Assembly (NCBI GenBank): GCA_028023455.1
Contig: JAQFVV010006256.1
Span: 2,480,001 to 2,544,000, forward strand
DNA length: 64,000 bases
Direction: 5' to 3'
Source of the DNA: Epiperipatus broadwayi
Taxonomy: Eukaryota; Onychophora; Udeonychophora; Euonychophora; Peripatidae
Both the position numbers and the translations under genes were made by a program. Under the pieces are notes generated by a model. The model had not been told where the DNA came from. It saw nothing but the letters and a program-made list of their open reading frames with translations, and searched no databases. Below, one piece after another: positions 11,706 through 24,537 of the stretch (position 1 is the stretch's first letter; each line of letters begins with the position of its first letter).

Positions 11706-12004
11706 AAGATTCTTTAGAATAGTACAGAAAATAAAAATGTTGAAAAAGTGTTTCAGAAGCAGGATCATCTTTTGGTTCTAAGTTATCAATAATATTCACA
11801 TATATTTAACTGTTTATTTTGGTACTTAATTCATTTCAATGATCTAAAACAACTCTATATATTGTTTTTGATAATATATTTTTCTTGCATTGCTTAGTAT
11901 CATGGTAAAATAGCAGATTCAAATACTAAAGGTTCTTGAAGTGATTTTCAGTTGAGAAAAATAATAAAATCTCAATATAATTAACTGAACCAACAAGTGA
12001 TAAT

Positions 12005-12470
12005 ATGATATTTTAAAGCTTTAACACCAATCCTAGCCAAAAGTTAATGATAACTATGGTTATTAAAAACACCAATGGTATCAAAATACATAGATATTGA
12101 ACTTCATTCAGAAGTGTATGTATATATAAGTAAGTTGGGCTGAAGAGAAAACATTATTGTGATTTCAGTTTGTGTTAAAAGTTTTATAGTTAACCAAAAA
12201 AGATAAAAATATGGTTGCTAAAAAAGTGCATTGCATCTAAGGATCTAAGTGTACTGTTCCCAGATACAAGACCCCTGAATAGTGAAAAACATAAGCTGAG
12301 AATGTTGGATAGGTAGGCACTGGCTAGGAATTGTGATACATAACTTTCTAGCATCTATTAATTATTAGAGCTTGCACTAGGTGTCACTATTGTGTGGCAA
12401 AATTACTACTGTTTTAACAGCTTGTGTAAGTGTAAGAAAAGATGACCACGTGATACTTGAATGGTTATGT
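12005..12470 (+). mobile_element. interspersed repeat family, copy A
   Basis: This segment is collinear with 32,077-32,484 (copy B). Shared blocks in order are ACACCAATCCT / ATACCAATCCT, GCTATGGTTATTAAA-like, AGTTTTATAGTTAA, a TGCATT(A)GATC(C)TAAGATCTA-like block, GATGTTGGAT-like, CTAGCATC-like, and TAGGTGTCACTATTGTGTGG / GAGTGGCACTATTGTATGG. There are no ORFs. The class is unknown. Confidence 0.75.
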
Positions 12471-12778
12471 TTACCTGAATAGGGCTATTATGCTCAATTT
12501 GTCATTTGAGAGCTTAAATATCACACGACCTTCTGATTTATGATTGAATTATTAGATAAAAGTTTTTAATCCTTCTGCCAAAGATTTTCTAAATTTAAAT
12601 ACACGCTAATATAATGCCTTTATTGTAATGAAGTCACTTGGAATATTTATGCTCTAGTAAAAGTCAATAATCCTTATGTTTGTAAATTTACTTTTAATTG
12701 GCCATATATACTTAGCAGTTTTAATGTAATAGTCTAAAATAAGAAATTCTTTTTCTTACATATAACTATTGTCTAGTG

Positions 12779-13242
12779 CAGGGATGGACAACTTTTGTAT
12801 TCAAAAGATCTACTTTTTATTTTTAAAATGTGTTGCGATCGACTTGTTGTCATAGGCGTAATCTAAGTGGAGGGACGTGTGAAATACATACTATTTTTAT
12901 TAATCTACCTAGTAAAAAAATAAAAATTATTTAACGGGACAAAAACTCATGTCTGGGGCAATTAAAGGAGTAATTATTAACAATATTTATTAATTCAAAT
13001 TAAATACATTAAATCAATATTAAAAATATTATTTTCAATAATAATACGGCTTAGTGGACTTCACCTATCTAGAATTGAAAAAAAAATTAGAACAAAACCA
13101 AAAAAAGGAAAAAAACTTGAAAATCTTGACTTAATTTGTTTCACTCATTACCTTTCAGTTCTTGCCAGATTGGCTTCGCGATCGACCAAAAATGGCTTTG
13201 CGATCGACTGGTGGATCAAGATCGACTTGTTGGACACCCCTG
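12779..13242. mobile_element. non-autonomous hAT-like DNA transposon
   Basis: The element begins CAGGGATGGACAAC. The reverse complement of its right end is CAGGGGTGTCCAAC. This CAGGGGTG-type terminus is characteristic of hAT elements. It is flanked by imperfect 8-bp repeats, GTCTAGTG (12771-12778) and GTCTTCTG (13243-13250), the size expected for hAT. Subterminal GCGATCGACT motifs occur at both ends (about 12836, 13178, 13200). At 464 bp there is no transposase. The internal sequence is AT-rich and CpGs concentrate near the ends. Confidence 0.85.
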
Positions 13243-13250
13243 GTCTTCTG

Positions 13251-15208
13251 TTTATTTTGTAAAATAATGAAATGATATATTTTGTATAGACTTAGAAGGT
13301 ATAATCTGAGCTATTGTTAACCCAAGACTTTCTGTAGTGATAAAAATTTCATTCCAAAGTCTGAACTCATATAGTGAACAGTTGCTATAACTTTTTATTC
13401 AAAGGCATGGAAAGAAGTTTATATATTTATTTATTTTTTTAATAACAATATTTTAAAATATTAGATGGGCTCCAAATTTATTTTATGTATAATCTTCCAC
13501 TAAACATATAAACTGATTGGAAGAGAGTTTTATGATGCCATTATGATCCATGTTTCCTATGCATGTCTACAATATTTTGACCCTCCTTTATTCATTCGGC
13601 AGTATTTGAAGTTTTAAAGCATAAACTAAGCCATATAAATAAAATATAATGAATTATATATATACAATAGTTAGTTCAATTTCTTAAGTTAATTTGATCA
13701 AAACATTATTTTTATGTAATTTTTTCTATCAAAACATGATTTTTTAAAAAAAACAACAACAGTAATTTAATTTATTTATAGTTTCCTTCTGAATGTTATT
13801 AATAATTTTTTTTAGGTTTGAATATTAAATTTATTATTCTTGCTCATTTTTAAAATAACAGGAAATGACCTGGTAAATTTTCTTTATTATTAAAAAACTA
13901 AAATTCAAAATGCAGCTTTAAATTGGTTTACTTGTACAATTTTTGAAATAAAAGATTATCAAAGTTTTCATTTTTATATATGAACAGAAATTTAACTTAT
14001 ATTAAAGTTAGATATGTATTAATTTTACATTAAATATAAATTTTTATATGATTATTTTTTATGTAATCTCAAATTTAAAACAATACTATTTAATCATAGT
14101 TCTCAGATAAAGAACTTAGCATATATAGATTATCTAGACAAAAAATAAAAGGAAGGCAGTGTTTAAATATTCTATCACAGAGAAAAGATCTCTCCAATAT
14201 CTCTCTACATAAAGTCAGTGAAGAAAAAGGCATTTTTTACTTGGTTAGTTACATGCTGAATGAAAGGTTGTGATTTTTTTTTTATTCTTTACTTAAAATT
14301 AGCTAAATACTATTTTTATAATCAGTATTTGCACAATATGTGGTGGCTATGGCATGGATATCTTTCTTCTCCTCTCAAAAAAAATAAAAAAAATAAAGCT
14401 TGCTTGGAACCTAAAAAAAAATGGAAAATTTTATACCAATATCAAATCATAGGGTATGGTATGGCAAGAAAATACATCAACTGTCTATGTTAAAAAGTTA
14501 TTTATTATTAATTATCTGCATATCAATGCATTTTACCACTTTTATGTGAATATATTTGATTTCAAAAGTGAATTGCTTCATAGACCACAAAGATAGGCAT
14601 ATTAATAAATAATGAAAAATTGACAAATATTGAACACCAAATATTACATGGTTTCATTAACATTATTTATACATTAAGAAATGTTGATTTGTATTCAAAG
14701 TTAATCATAGATAAAATGGTTATATTAAAGAATATATTAGATTAACAAGTATTAAAAATTAAAATGTTTTTTTCATGGTCAATTTGCAACATTCTCAGAA
14801 CTTTTATTTCATTATACATTGAAAGTGTTTTATGTTTTTTTAAGCATTATTGCTCATGGCTTTTTTTGCAATCAAATTTTATATATTTTTTAACATTCAT
14901 TTATTCATTTTGTATTGAAACTTTCTGTAGATTTTTTGGAATCCAACTTCAAATTTATGTTATTTATCCACAGTCTCTTCTATTTCCAATATGACTGATT
15001 CATTGTTTATTCTTCATTCTTAAATTATATTACATATATTTATTTAGCATTACATTAAAAAATTTTATTTTTAGTTTTATTGTGTGGAGATTAATGAGTC
15101 ATTGATAGTTTGTAATATTTTTAACTGCTTTTCTTGTCCAATTTTTATATCCATTGACAAGAATTGGTGAGATGCACTAATCATATAATATATTCTTTCA
15201 AATTGTAA
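13251..15208. other. AT-rich DNA, no gene seen
   Basis: Frames at 14,260-14,493 and 14,764-14,994 are low-complexity and have no recognisable domains. I see no structure that would justify a call. Confidence 0.6.
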
Positions 15209-15210
15209 TA

Positions 15211-16261
15211 CACCTGGGTCTCATTTTATGCGGATTATTTTAATGCTATTTTGAAGTTATGCGATTCATGTTTCTTCTTAATATTTTTCATATTTCACTA
15301 TATTTATTAGATATCAAGAAATTTAAATTATTAATAACTTATTTTGTCTTGAAATACTTTTTTCTTTTTCAAAAATATGTTATATTAGCAGCTAACATGA
15401 ATATGGCCTGAAGCTATATTTAAAATAAATAACCTACTTATACTAATGAGTAAATAATAATAATAGATTTATACTTACATATAAAAATATCGCAATAAAT
15501 ATTCAAAAATTTTAAACTTTTAAAATGTATTTTGTTAGGTATAACAGAAATAAATAATGTAGATTTTTAAAATAAATAATGAAGATTTTATTGGTTTTAT
15601 AAACTGAAAATAATATTTTTAATGATAATGTTTAATCTTTTTGTTTTGATTGCGATCCTCATTTTTTTAATATAGAAACAAAATGTGAACATTTAAAATT
15701 TATTTCAGTAGTAAAAGTCAGTTGTCAACAGAAAACCATTAACACAGCACAAGACTGAAATTGGCACTAGTTGTGTAAATGGGATGGAGCAGAATATGGT
15801 AAAAATTAGAGTGGGGAATGGAAAATAAAGTGGCTAACAAGTTTCTCTGGGCATAATTGCTGAGATATTCTTGACTTCGTTCAAGAAGAAGCTACATCAC
15901 ATTACATTGACAAATCTGATTTCTTACCAATTTACAAATGAAAATAACGATAATGATTAAAATACATCAGAAAAAATGTCAAATTAAATATTGTAGTTAA
16001 TAAAAAAAAGTAAAAAAAAATTTGTCTTGTATCAATTTTTTTTAAATATTTGATATTTTTTATTACTCATACTTTATTTCCTTATTTTTTTAATGCGAAT
16101 TTTAAAGTAATTTTTTCTTGTTGCTTTGCTTTTATGCGAATTCTGAAAATCCCAGACCTTATCTCCCATTTTTAAAGGTAAGTTAAATCTATTTTTGTGC
16201 AATTTTTTTTAATGCGGGTTTTCTGTGGAACCTATCTACCGCATAAAACAAGACCCACGTG
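15211..16261. mobile_element. pogo/Tigger-like non-autonomous DNA transposon
   Basis: The left end reads CACCTGGGTCTCATTTTATG followed by CGG. The reverse complement of the right end reads CACGTGGGTCTTGTTTTATG followed by CGG. Both are bordered by TA (15209-15210 and 16262-16263), the Tc1/mariner/pogo target. The TTTTATGCGG subterminal motif, repeated internally on either side (TTTTATGCGAATTC near 16,131 and AATGCGGGTT near 16,211), resembles termini of Tigger/pogo elements. At 1,051 bp it has no transposase frame, so it is an internally deleted or composite copy. Confidence 0.75.
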
Positions 16262-16263
16262 TA

Positions 16264-17470
16264 TAAGACTTGATAATAATTATTCTTTTCTATTCACCAT
16301 GAACAGCATTATTCACTAGATGGCACTGTACTAATTATCAAATGCACTAATTACATCACATCACATTACAAAGTCAGTAAGGACAAATTTATTTTCAAAA
16401 ATTTCACCATAAAGATAAAAATATTATGGTTATATTTGCACTTTTAAATACTCATTCTTGAAATTTTTTTATTAAGATATTATTTTGTGTATCAAAATCT
16501 CATATACTTGTCTAATATGGGAAAACTCTCTAGACTTAATGCTTAATTAATGGAATGCTGGATATTATTTACTATTATGTATAATAACATTTCTAAAAAC
16601 ATCTCTTGGTTAATTAAAATAAATTGACAATATATATTGGAAGGCTATATGGAGTGAAATTGTTAATGATTTTAACAATTTTCTAGACATTAATAAAAAA
16701 GTTACAATTATTTGGACAACATTAAAATTCAAGAGTGATTAATATATTGATATAATTTATGAATAAGTTACAGAATACATTGAAAGTTATAAAGAAGTTT
16801 TAACAGATAAAGGGTTCCAGGAAAAAAAAAACTGCAACATGAACATTAGAAAAATTGAGGGAAATGTTTTTCATTGCTCAGAATCTAAAGAATAAAATTA
16901 TGGAATAGAACACTTGTATAACACTGCACTAATATTACATATATAATTATTAAAGATTTACAAAACTACAATATTATTTTGCTGAAAAAAAAATGAAAAC
17001 ACATTTCCATCACAATGTTTTTTAAAAAAAGTATTAGCAGAGAAAATAAAATAAACTATTAACTTCATTTATATCAACATTACTTTAGGTTGTTCATAAA
17101 AAGAGAGATTTACTTTTTGACATTTTGTTAAGTATAAAATAATTTTTAAAATAAATTGCATTATATATATAGGTTCATACTGCATAATATATTTGTATTA
17201 AAACACCAGAACTATATATACAGTACATGTTTCAAAATTATATATATTACTATATTTTTTATTAATTATTTTGGTTGTTGTCTTAATATGTATAATTTTA
17301 AAATTAAATTGAATCAACTATGTACACACAGTATTTTTCAAGCTGTAAGTATCTGTGCTGAGTTTAATAATAATTTTTTCTAAATGTTTATGTATTCACA
17401 ATTAAATAATAAGGTTCTTTAAGTAAATTATAAGTCATGCTAATATAATAAAATCAAGAAATCACAAAAC
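16264..17470. other. AT-rich DNA, no gene seen
   Basis: No coding or repeat boundary was recognised. Confidence 0.6.
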
Positions 17471-17471
17471 T

Positions 17472-17738
17472 TTGACCCCCCCCAACTTAAAACTTTTACT
17501 TAGTCAACACATTGAGAAATTTAACCCTCACAATGCAATGGTGACTGTGCATACCCTTAAGACAATATGGTATATACAATGTACTATGATATTTGTCAAC
17601 AAGAAATTCAACTGGCTGAAAAAACTCTATAGTGATTGGGAAACTTATTTCAGTCAATGTCTGAGATACTTGCCAAGGAAGATGATGAATCGAATCTGGA
17701 GTGGTCCTGGAAAAACTGTATGTGAGATTATCAGATAA
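17472..17738 (+). CDS. unrecognised ORF, 88 codons
   Basis: This frame is less AT-biased than its surroundings and ends in a plausible-looking basic stretch (SDWETYFSQCLRYLPRK, then a short tail and TAA-type stop). No motif or family was recognised. It starts after a run of C residues and has no promoter or splice evidence. AATAAAGG motifs follow at about 17,752 and 18,024, so it could be the end of an old transcript or a degraded repeat. Treat it as doubtful. Confidence 0.15.
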   Translation: MTPPNLKLLLSQHIEKFNPHNAMVTVHTLKTIWYIQCTMIFVNKKFNWLKKLYSDWETYFSQCLRYLPRKMMNRIWSGPGKTVCEIIR

Positions 17739-17739
17739 A

Positions 17740-18567
17740 CATTTGTCTTGAATAAAGGTTTAATTCTTATGCATGGCTTATTCCTTGGGCTAATCAATCA
17801 TTTTGTTACATGCTTTGCTCATTTGAGTTGCATGTCTTAGAATCTCCTTCTAGTACAGTGATACAAGTCAATCTCCTTGAGTTTATAATAACTAGTTAAT
17901 TGCCTGCAGACTTTTTGTCTTAATAGTGGACTATATCAAATTCTTTGGGTTTTGGTATGCAAAACTGTAACATAATTATCATTTGTTTAATTACTTGTAT
18001 AAATTGTAAATATTTATTGTGTTAATAAAGGTTTTTTATCTAAAAAAAATTCTTGACATTGAGTCTAAATGTAATATATTTACTATATTTAATAAATAAA
18101 AAGTTAAGGCTCTCATTTGTATGCATCTTGGTAGTCCAATAGCTTGAGAAATTGTGTCATGTAAATAAAAAAGTCACAAGTTAAGTACACCAGTTCTTAA
18201 ATGATCAAACTAAGATTTTTATTTTTTATATTTCTCTGCTGACAATTGGATTAGAAGTATTTAGCTTACACTACATAATTCACCACTGAACATAACAATA
18301 AATTATGTTATTACATTTTTTTTAGAGTTTTTATAAGATTGAATACAAATTTGGAAAAATGATCAATCTATAATTTTCCATGAAAGCATATTTAAAGAGA
18401 CTAAATATTACATATACTAAAACCATTAATTGCAAATTAACATTTTGAAGGCTTAAATAACAGTGTAATTGGTTTTAAAATATAGCAAAAAATGACTGAT
18501 TTGTTTTCAAAAGTATTAAATAATTAATATACATCTAAATTAGTTTTGGGATGTAAAACTTTATATA
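17740..18567. other. AT-rich DNA, no gene seen
   Basis: AATAAAGGTTT motifs at about 17,752 and 18,024 resemble poly(A) signals, but nothing upstream is a recognised gene. Confidence 0.5.
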
Positions 18568-18973
18568 TAAAATAAAGAGCATACCAATATTTTTAAACAA
18601 GCTTATTTTATTATTATTATTATTATTATTATTTTTTTTTCAAATGATAAATGCTATAAGAGAAAACATTCAAATCTTTATCTATGATTGTCTCCATCCT
18701 AGACCCATTTCAGGCTATGGCTCTCTTCAGTATGATAAATGCCATAAGAGAAAGCATTCAAATCTTTATCCATGATTGTCCTCATCGTCAGACCAGTTTC
18801 AAGCTATATATCCCCAGACTGGTTTTTAAGTTTGAAACTGATCTGGAGATGGGGACAATCATAAATAAAGATTTGAATGCTTTCTCTTATAGCATTTATC
18901 ATATAAAATAAATAATTAAAAAAATAAATAAAATAAGCTTGCTTCGAAATATTGGCATACTCTTTATTACATA
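18568..18973. mobile_element. large palindrome with an (ATT)n in one arm
   Basis: The left side runs AATAAAGAGCATACCAATAT, CAAGCTTATTTTATTATT, then ATGATAAATGCCATAAGAGA and GCATTCAAATCTTTATCC. The reverse complement of the right side gives the same order (AATAAAGAGTATGCCAATAT, AAGCTTATTTTAT, ATGATAAATGCTATAAGAGA, GCATTCAAATCTTTAT). The centre is near 18,815. The left arm additionally contains a direct duplicate of the ATGATAAATGC block (18,644-18,715 and 18,733 onward) and an expanded (ATT)n run at 18,605-18,633. A non-coding foldback element is most likely. Confidence 0.8.
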
Positions 18974-19016
18974 TTGGTAAATACAAGCTATATAGATCAT
19001 GTGATACGTGACTTGG

Positions 19017-19018
<2 letters not shown>

Positions 19019-19068
<50 letters not shown>
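19019..19068. repeat. (AT)n microsatellite
   Basis: Uninterrupted AT dinucleotides, about 25 units. Confidence 0.98.
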
Positions 19069-19071
<3 letters not shown>

Positions 19072-22000
19072 ATAAGCATGTCTGATATGTCATATGCAGG
19101 ACTGGATTTAGTAGTGGGCCCTATAAATAAATAAACATTTTTAATTTAAAAAATATAAAACAAAGTAGCTTTTTACTCAAAGAAGTCCTCTAAAATTTAA
19201 TCAAAATATTTAGCTGACATGGATAAGAACATTAAATTGTTTAGATATCTTGGGTCATAGTTGACCTTAAGTAATTTTATATTAAACCAAAAAAATATTT
19301 TTTCTTTAAAAGTGACAAACACTGGTATAGTTAAATATATCAGAAAAGCAATGAAGAGATTAGAAAAAACTGTAGCTCTATGATTTTCCACTAGAAATTG
19401 AGATATTTTAGAAGGCATTCCATAATATTCTTATGAAACAATATTTTTTAAAACTTTCATTTTGTCACCCAATATACAGTAATGCTATCTAAATTCAATT
19501 CCTTTACTAAATTAGTTGATGAGTCTTCTTATATTTTAGTATTCATCAAAGTAATTTCTAATTATGCCATAAACTTTTTCAATGCATCTTTTTTCATGTT
19601 TTGAAAATTTTCCAAAAATCCAAATAAATCCATATGATTTTTCAATTGTTTAAATCAAGTTAGTAATTAGTGTTTTGCTTTACTTAGAACTACATCTAAA
19701 AAAATGACTTTGAACAGTTTGGCAGAATTAATAATTATCTCATCATTGATTTCATAACTGAAATATTACTTTCTTTTTCTCAACCTTTTATTTTGAAATT
19801 AGGGAATTATTTTTAAATCTTCTGCAACTAATAGTTGCTCAACCAATATCATTTGGTTAACTAACATAGTAGTTTTTCAAATGAATAAAGCATTTCAGAA
19901 ATACCCATGGAATCATTTAGAAGTTTTTTGCTAACAATATTTATCAGGAAAAGCAAATCATGCTAAAATAGATGGATACTATAAATGTATAATTTTTTAT
20001 TGAGAATACAAGTGATTCTGTATTAATTTTTATTTGAGGACTTCTGATGTTTCTGGTATTTCAAGAAGTGCTTCATAGACTTCACCTATTTGACATTTTA
20101 ATACCTTAACATATTGTATGTGACATTCTCACCTTATATCACAAAGAAGTTTTATAATAAGACTTTTAACATATTTACAGAGGATTTATCATCTCTCTGT
20201 GAATGATAATAATAAAACATAAAGGTATTGAACCATACCAAAATTAATGCATCTGGACAAGATATTTGCCAAAACAATATTATTTGAATAATATAGTAGA
20301 AATTAGATTTTTTTGCAAAATGCAAAAAGGAATATTTATGGATTCAATATCTAGATTATTATTATAAGTATGCTGAGAGTTGCATTTTTCATATTCCCTC
20401 TCACAATTTTATTTGTGGAATTCAAAAACTTGTATACAAGATTTATAGTAAGGCTAAAGTAATAAATGAATTTTCAGTGTTTTATTTTTTCTAAATGAAA
20501 AAGCAGAATGTAATGCAAAGGCAACTTCAATTGAATTGGCAATAACTAGTTTTACTTCTTTTGAATGGTTGAAAGATAAGTTTTCGAATATGATACAACA
20601 ACATTGTGACTCAAGTAAAAGATTGGAAGAAATAACAGATGAAGTAATTGAAAATAGGTTTTGGAGGAATAAAATAATGAAATTCATAGAAAGTTTGCAT
20701 GAAGAATGGCTGAAGAAAAGAGCATTTTAATGTCTCATTTTGGTTCTTTATATCCTAAGATTCTTCAATCTAATGCTTCAACTTCTGAACATAATTTCTC
20801 CTGGTGAACAATTAATGGCATCAGATAATGAAAGAACTAATCAGACACACAAACTGCATCAAATGAACTTTCTGATCGCATTAAAAAAATTTCCCATTTA
20901 AATTTAACAAAACTCAAGGTTTCAAATAGAATATCAGAATGTAAAAAGACATGAATATAAAGAAATCATAAATAAATAGCTGCTGCACATGCAAGAAATG
21001 ATAACTGAAATTATAATAATTTATTATTTCTTCTTTAATTCTGTTGGCATAGTAAATGCCACAAAACTGTATATCTGAATATTTTGTAAGAGTAGATAAA
21101 TGAGGCTTTCTATTACTGTCTAATCTTTTTAAATATTCTTTTCAAATAATTTTATTGGAATATATTCACAATATATTTCAAAGCTTCATTTCATCAATAC
21201 ATTGAAAGAAGTTTCTTGAACAATCATCACTAGTTTATTCAAAACACTTTTTTAAAAATCTCTTTATATGTGTTCAAGTTTAAATGAAACATTCAGAAAA
21301 TAATGACAAATAATACCAGCCCAATTCCATAAAAAGTTTTCATTAATTCATATAAGAACAATAAATGACCTAAACTACTATTTAATGCCTATAACTTTAT
21401 GCACATCTTGTGATATAAAGTATTGCTTTCCACTCTCTTCTATCAATAAATGTGGATGATTTACCATATTTAGTCATATTTTTGGGAATAATAGAAATCT
21501 CAAAATTATAAAATGAAATGATAACTTAATCTTTCTAAAAATTATAAACCTATTCTCATCTTATTGAGATTTTAAATAAAAAAAAAAAAAAAAATATTTT
21601 TTTTTGGTGTTGCCAGCTTTTTGTGAAAAATCTGTGGCTTGTCTGAATGTTTAAGGGGAAAAAAATTGCTATTTGTTTCTAGTATAAACATTTTTATCAT
21701 TCTGAAATAAAAAATAGTAAGGATTTTTAACAGTATAAGCCTGAAGTCCAGAAATTTTTTCTTATATATCTGAATCATTATCTTATCCTTGCTCTCTTTA
21801 CAACAAATATACTAAGCTGCAGATTTTTTTTGACAAAAGACTTAACAATACTAAATCGAAATGATAACTAATCTGTTGTGACATTAAATGCAAAAAATAT
21901 TAGTGCAAAAAGGGAATTTTTTAAATTATTTTTCTTATATAGAATAGTGATGATATCCGAATTCTTTTATTTGTTAACAAAATCCAATTAAACATGAAAC

Positions 22001-22880
22001 TGACCGTACTGTGACTGTTTTATTGATGTTCACAATATACTTAATGAATTCCATATTTAATTATATATAATTTTGTATTCTGGTAAAAGATTATTAGAGA
22101 AAAAATTTAATTTTTCCAAGTACATTTCTAAACCTAATTAAATTTCATTATGTTCTTATAGTGATATTAATCTTTTTTTAGATTAGTTTTTATAATTTTT
22201 TTAATATTTTAATTAAATTATATATTTCCAATAATTTTCTTTGCACAATGAGCTTTCTTGTTGGTTCTCTTACACTCACTAAAATTATTATGAGGAAATG
22301 TTTACTATTTGTAGAATTTATTTTAAGAGCAGACTATCTTCTTTTATAACAAAATTTTATTAATTTCTGAAGAATTGCTTAACACGTTTACAAAAGATCA
22401 TTACAAAATCAATTTTTAAACACTGAAGATAATCTTTCTACTAATTGTAACGAATTTTAAATTTTAATAAGATTCTGGTAAGGGTAAAAATAGTTCTATC
22501 TTAATTGCTGCTATTTTAAAACTATTTGCGCACAATTCTATAAGGTTTTTCTAAAAATACTTTAAATTCATTCTAACAAGTCATGAAAATATCTCCTCCT
22601 TCATTTACAAAGATTAGCAGAATTTATTGCTGTTCATGTTTGTCATTTTTAATTATTCAGTAAATACTTGTATTTTATCTGTGTTACCAAATATGCCAAA
22701 GGGACCCCAATTTTTAAGATTAGCTTTTGAATTCATAAAAACAACTATTGGTCAATTTTTGTTTTATACCCTGTTATATGAATTTTTGAGATGTGTGTTT
22801 ATAATAAAATTACTGTTGACATAAGTAAAATAATAATTTATTTTGTAGTATAGATTCATTCTTAAAAAATCAGTAGAAAT
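19069..22880. other. AT-rich DNA with a possible RT scrap at 19.2 kb
   Basis: On the plus strand near 19,215-19,255 the translation KNIKLFRYLGS resembles the 'YLGS' motif after LINE RT domains, but nothing before it supports an RT. A (T)n/(A)n junction lies at 21,580-21,606. No other structure was recognised apart from the ORF listed at 20.5 kb. Confidence 0.4.
20482..20730 (+). CDS. unrecognised ORF, about 80 codons
   Basis: An open plus-strand frame runs from about 20,482 to TAA at 20,730. It passes through TSFEWLKDKFSNMIQQHCDS and EEITDEVIENRFWRNKIMKF. The translation has a normal mix of charged and aromatic residues, unlike the low-complexity frames nearby, and could form helices. TTTTCAG near 20,471-20,477 could be a splice acceptor just before it. 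I do not recognise the family. It may be a terminal exon or a relic of an element. Confidence 0.25.
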   Translation, partial: LFFLNEKAECNAKATSIELAITSFTSFEWLKDKFSNMIQQHCDSSKRLEEITDEVIENRFWRNKIMKFIESLHEEWLKKRAF

Positions 22881-22884
22881 TAAT

Positions 22885-23220
22885 TTGATTACTATATATT
22901 TGATTTACCAAAGTCTTGTAATAAAGATGATCACAACATTTCCCTTCACAAATTATTCAAAATAAGTTTTTTTTCTATTCTTATTCTTTCAAATGAATCT
23001 TTCTACAGTGGCCATGTAGTATAACAATGATAAAATCGTTCTAAATGCTATTGTTATTTATATGTTTCTCAGAATAATAATTTAGCATTTATACTTTTTA
23101 ATATTTATATAAATGATTTTAAAGATTTCTTGAAATCTTTTATGTTATTTGGATGATTGTAAAAACTTTTAAATATTTCTGTGATTGATTGCACTTTTGA
23201 TCAAAGCGATACTAAAACAT
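22885..23220 (+). pseudogene. CR1/L2-like LINE reverse transcriptase relic
   Basis: On the plus strand, about 22,898-22,970 translates as YFDLPKSCNKDDHNISLHKL. This aligns residue for residue with the RT motif A region 'xFLDLSKAFDTVDHxILLHKL' of CR1/L2/Jockey-type LINEs. About 165 nt on (23,068-23,140) VSQNNNLAFILFNIYINDF matches motif B 'GVPQGSxLGPxLFxxYINDL'. Catalytic aspartates and the PQG core are mutated, and stops lie between, so it is an old fossil. Its ends are not clear; degraded RT sequence may continue to about 23,500. Confidence 0.65.
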
Positions 23221-23681
23221 TGACTCCTAGTGTGACGTGAGCAATAGATTCATTAATCTAAATATATGTTTTCTTGTTTCATTTTCTAATAAATATGAAG
23301 TTTTATATTTTGTGAATTTTTATAAAATTAAGACCATTACTTTTCCAAAGTCTAGGAATTATAGTTTCTAATATATTGAAAATATTGTTGGTAAAGTTTT
23401 CAAGATCATAGGTACCATATTTTTGTCCTTTTTAATGATAATACAAATTATTTATCTCAGTAGTCCTCTCCATTTTAGGATACAGTTCATTTATCTGGAA
23501 TCCTACTTCTAAATGATATCATAGTTTAATTCATTCAATTTTCAAAAAATTTTCTAAATATATGTTTTTAAATAATAATGGCGATTTGTATGAGTTCTAA
23601 ATATCAATTTGAAGATCTTAAATTTTTCTTCAAAATTATTACTTACAAATTACATTGCTCAATTTGATCTCAGTAAAAAAA

Positions 23682-23805
23682 TTAAAGGGTTTATTATTGC
23701 TTGGAAGTTCAAAAAAAGCTTGAACCCTTAAAGTGACAGATTTGGATTATAATCCATGAACCTTAAGTCCCAGAATCTGCTTCTACAACTGCATCAAGGT
23801 CTCAA
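23682..23805 (-). mobile_element. degenerate SINE (63.5-kb family)
   Basis: The plus strand shows GGTTTATTATTGCTTGGAAG, AAGCTTGAACCCTTAAAGTG, then ATAATCCATGAACCTTAAGT and a TGCATCAAGG end. In reverse complement this is the family order: head, B-box-like ATTATAATCC, CACTTTAAGG, then CTTCCAAGCAATAA tail. Confidence 0.55.
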
Positions 23806-24140
23806 TTAATATGCATGATAACTGGGATGTTGTTTTTAATTCAATCCTGTTGAATTAAGATTCTTAATTTTTTCTTTTTTCATTTAGTTGCTCCATTCGT
23901 ATAATCAGATTTCTTTTTTTTTTTTTTGTTATTTAAATTTTGATTCTAAGCAATTCTATGAAATCCTAAGATCTAAAATATAATTTTTAATTACTTCTGA
24001 TTTTATTTTACATATATATTTTTATTGGTTTTTTTAGCCATATATAATATATATGTATAATGCATTCTTTATTATGTGAAGCCTATAATTGTCTGTAAAA
24101 TGTTGTCTTGCATTTACATAATTGAATTGCATTGAAATAA

Positions 24141-24141
24141 T

Positions 24142-24199
<58 letters not shown>

Positions 24200-24242
24200 G
24201 TTGTTGTTGTTGACGTTGTTGTTGTTGTTGTTATTATTATTA

Positions 24243-24300
<58 letters not shown>
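24141..24300. repeat. compound (AAT)n-(GTT)n-(ATT)n microsatellite
   Basis: (AAT)n covers 24,141-24,199, (GTT)n about 24,200-24,231 and (ATT)n about 24,231-24,300. The right edge abuts the 3' end of the minus-strand LINE, so the (ATT)n part is its (AAT)n tail or target. Confidence 0.95.
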
Positions 24301-24537
24301 TCAAAAAGGGAACTTTATTCAATTTAGAAAACAGGTTACATTAATAATTTTTATATACATGCATTTACACTGATATTTCCGAGGATTGTGTATATTGTGT
24401 TTAACAAGTTCTTACATATATATACCTGGTGAATGATGGATTGTTTATCCTAAGTTATCATTTATTGATTCATGGATTTTTTGCTGTTCATTTTCTTGTT
24501 TTCTTTTTAAGTCTATTATTGAGGAAAGCCAGAACTA

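Noticed and set aside
19195-19260. RT 'YLGS' motif as a LINE copy
   Set aside because: A single short motif without neighbouring RT signatures in AT-rich sequence; kept only as a remark.
24122-24373. Ile/Leu-rich 83-codon frame resembling a membrane segment
   Set aside because: Microsatellite translation adjoining the LINE 3' UTR.
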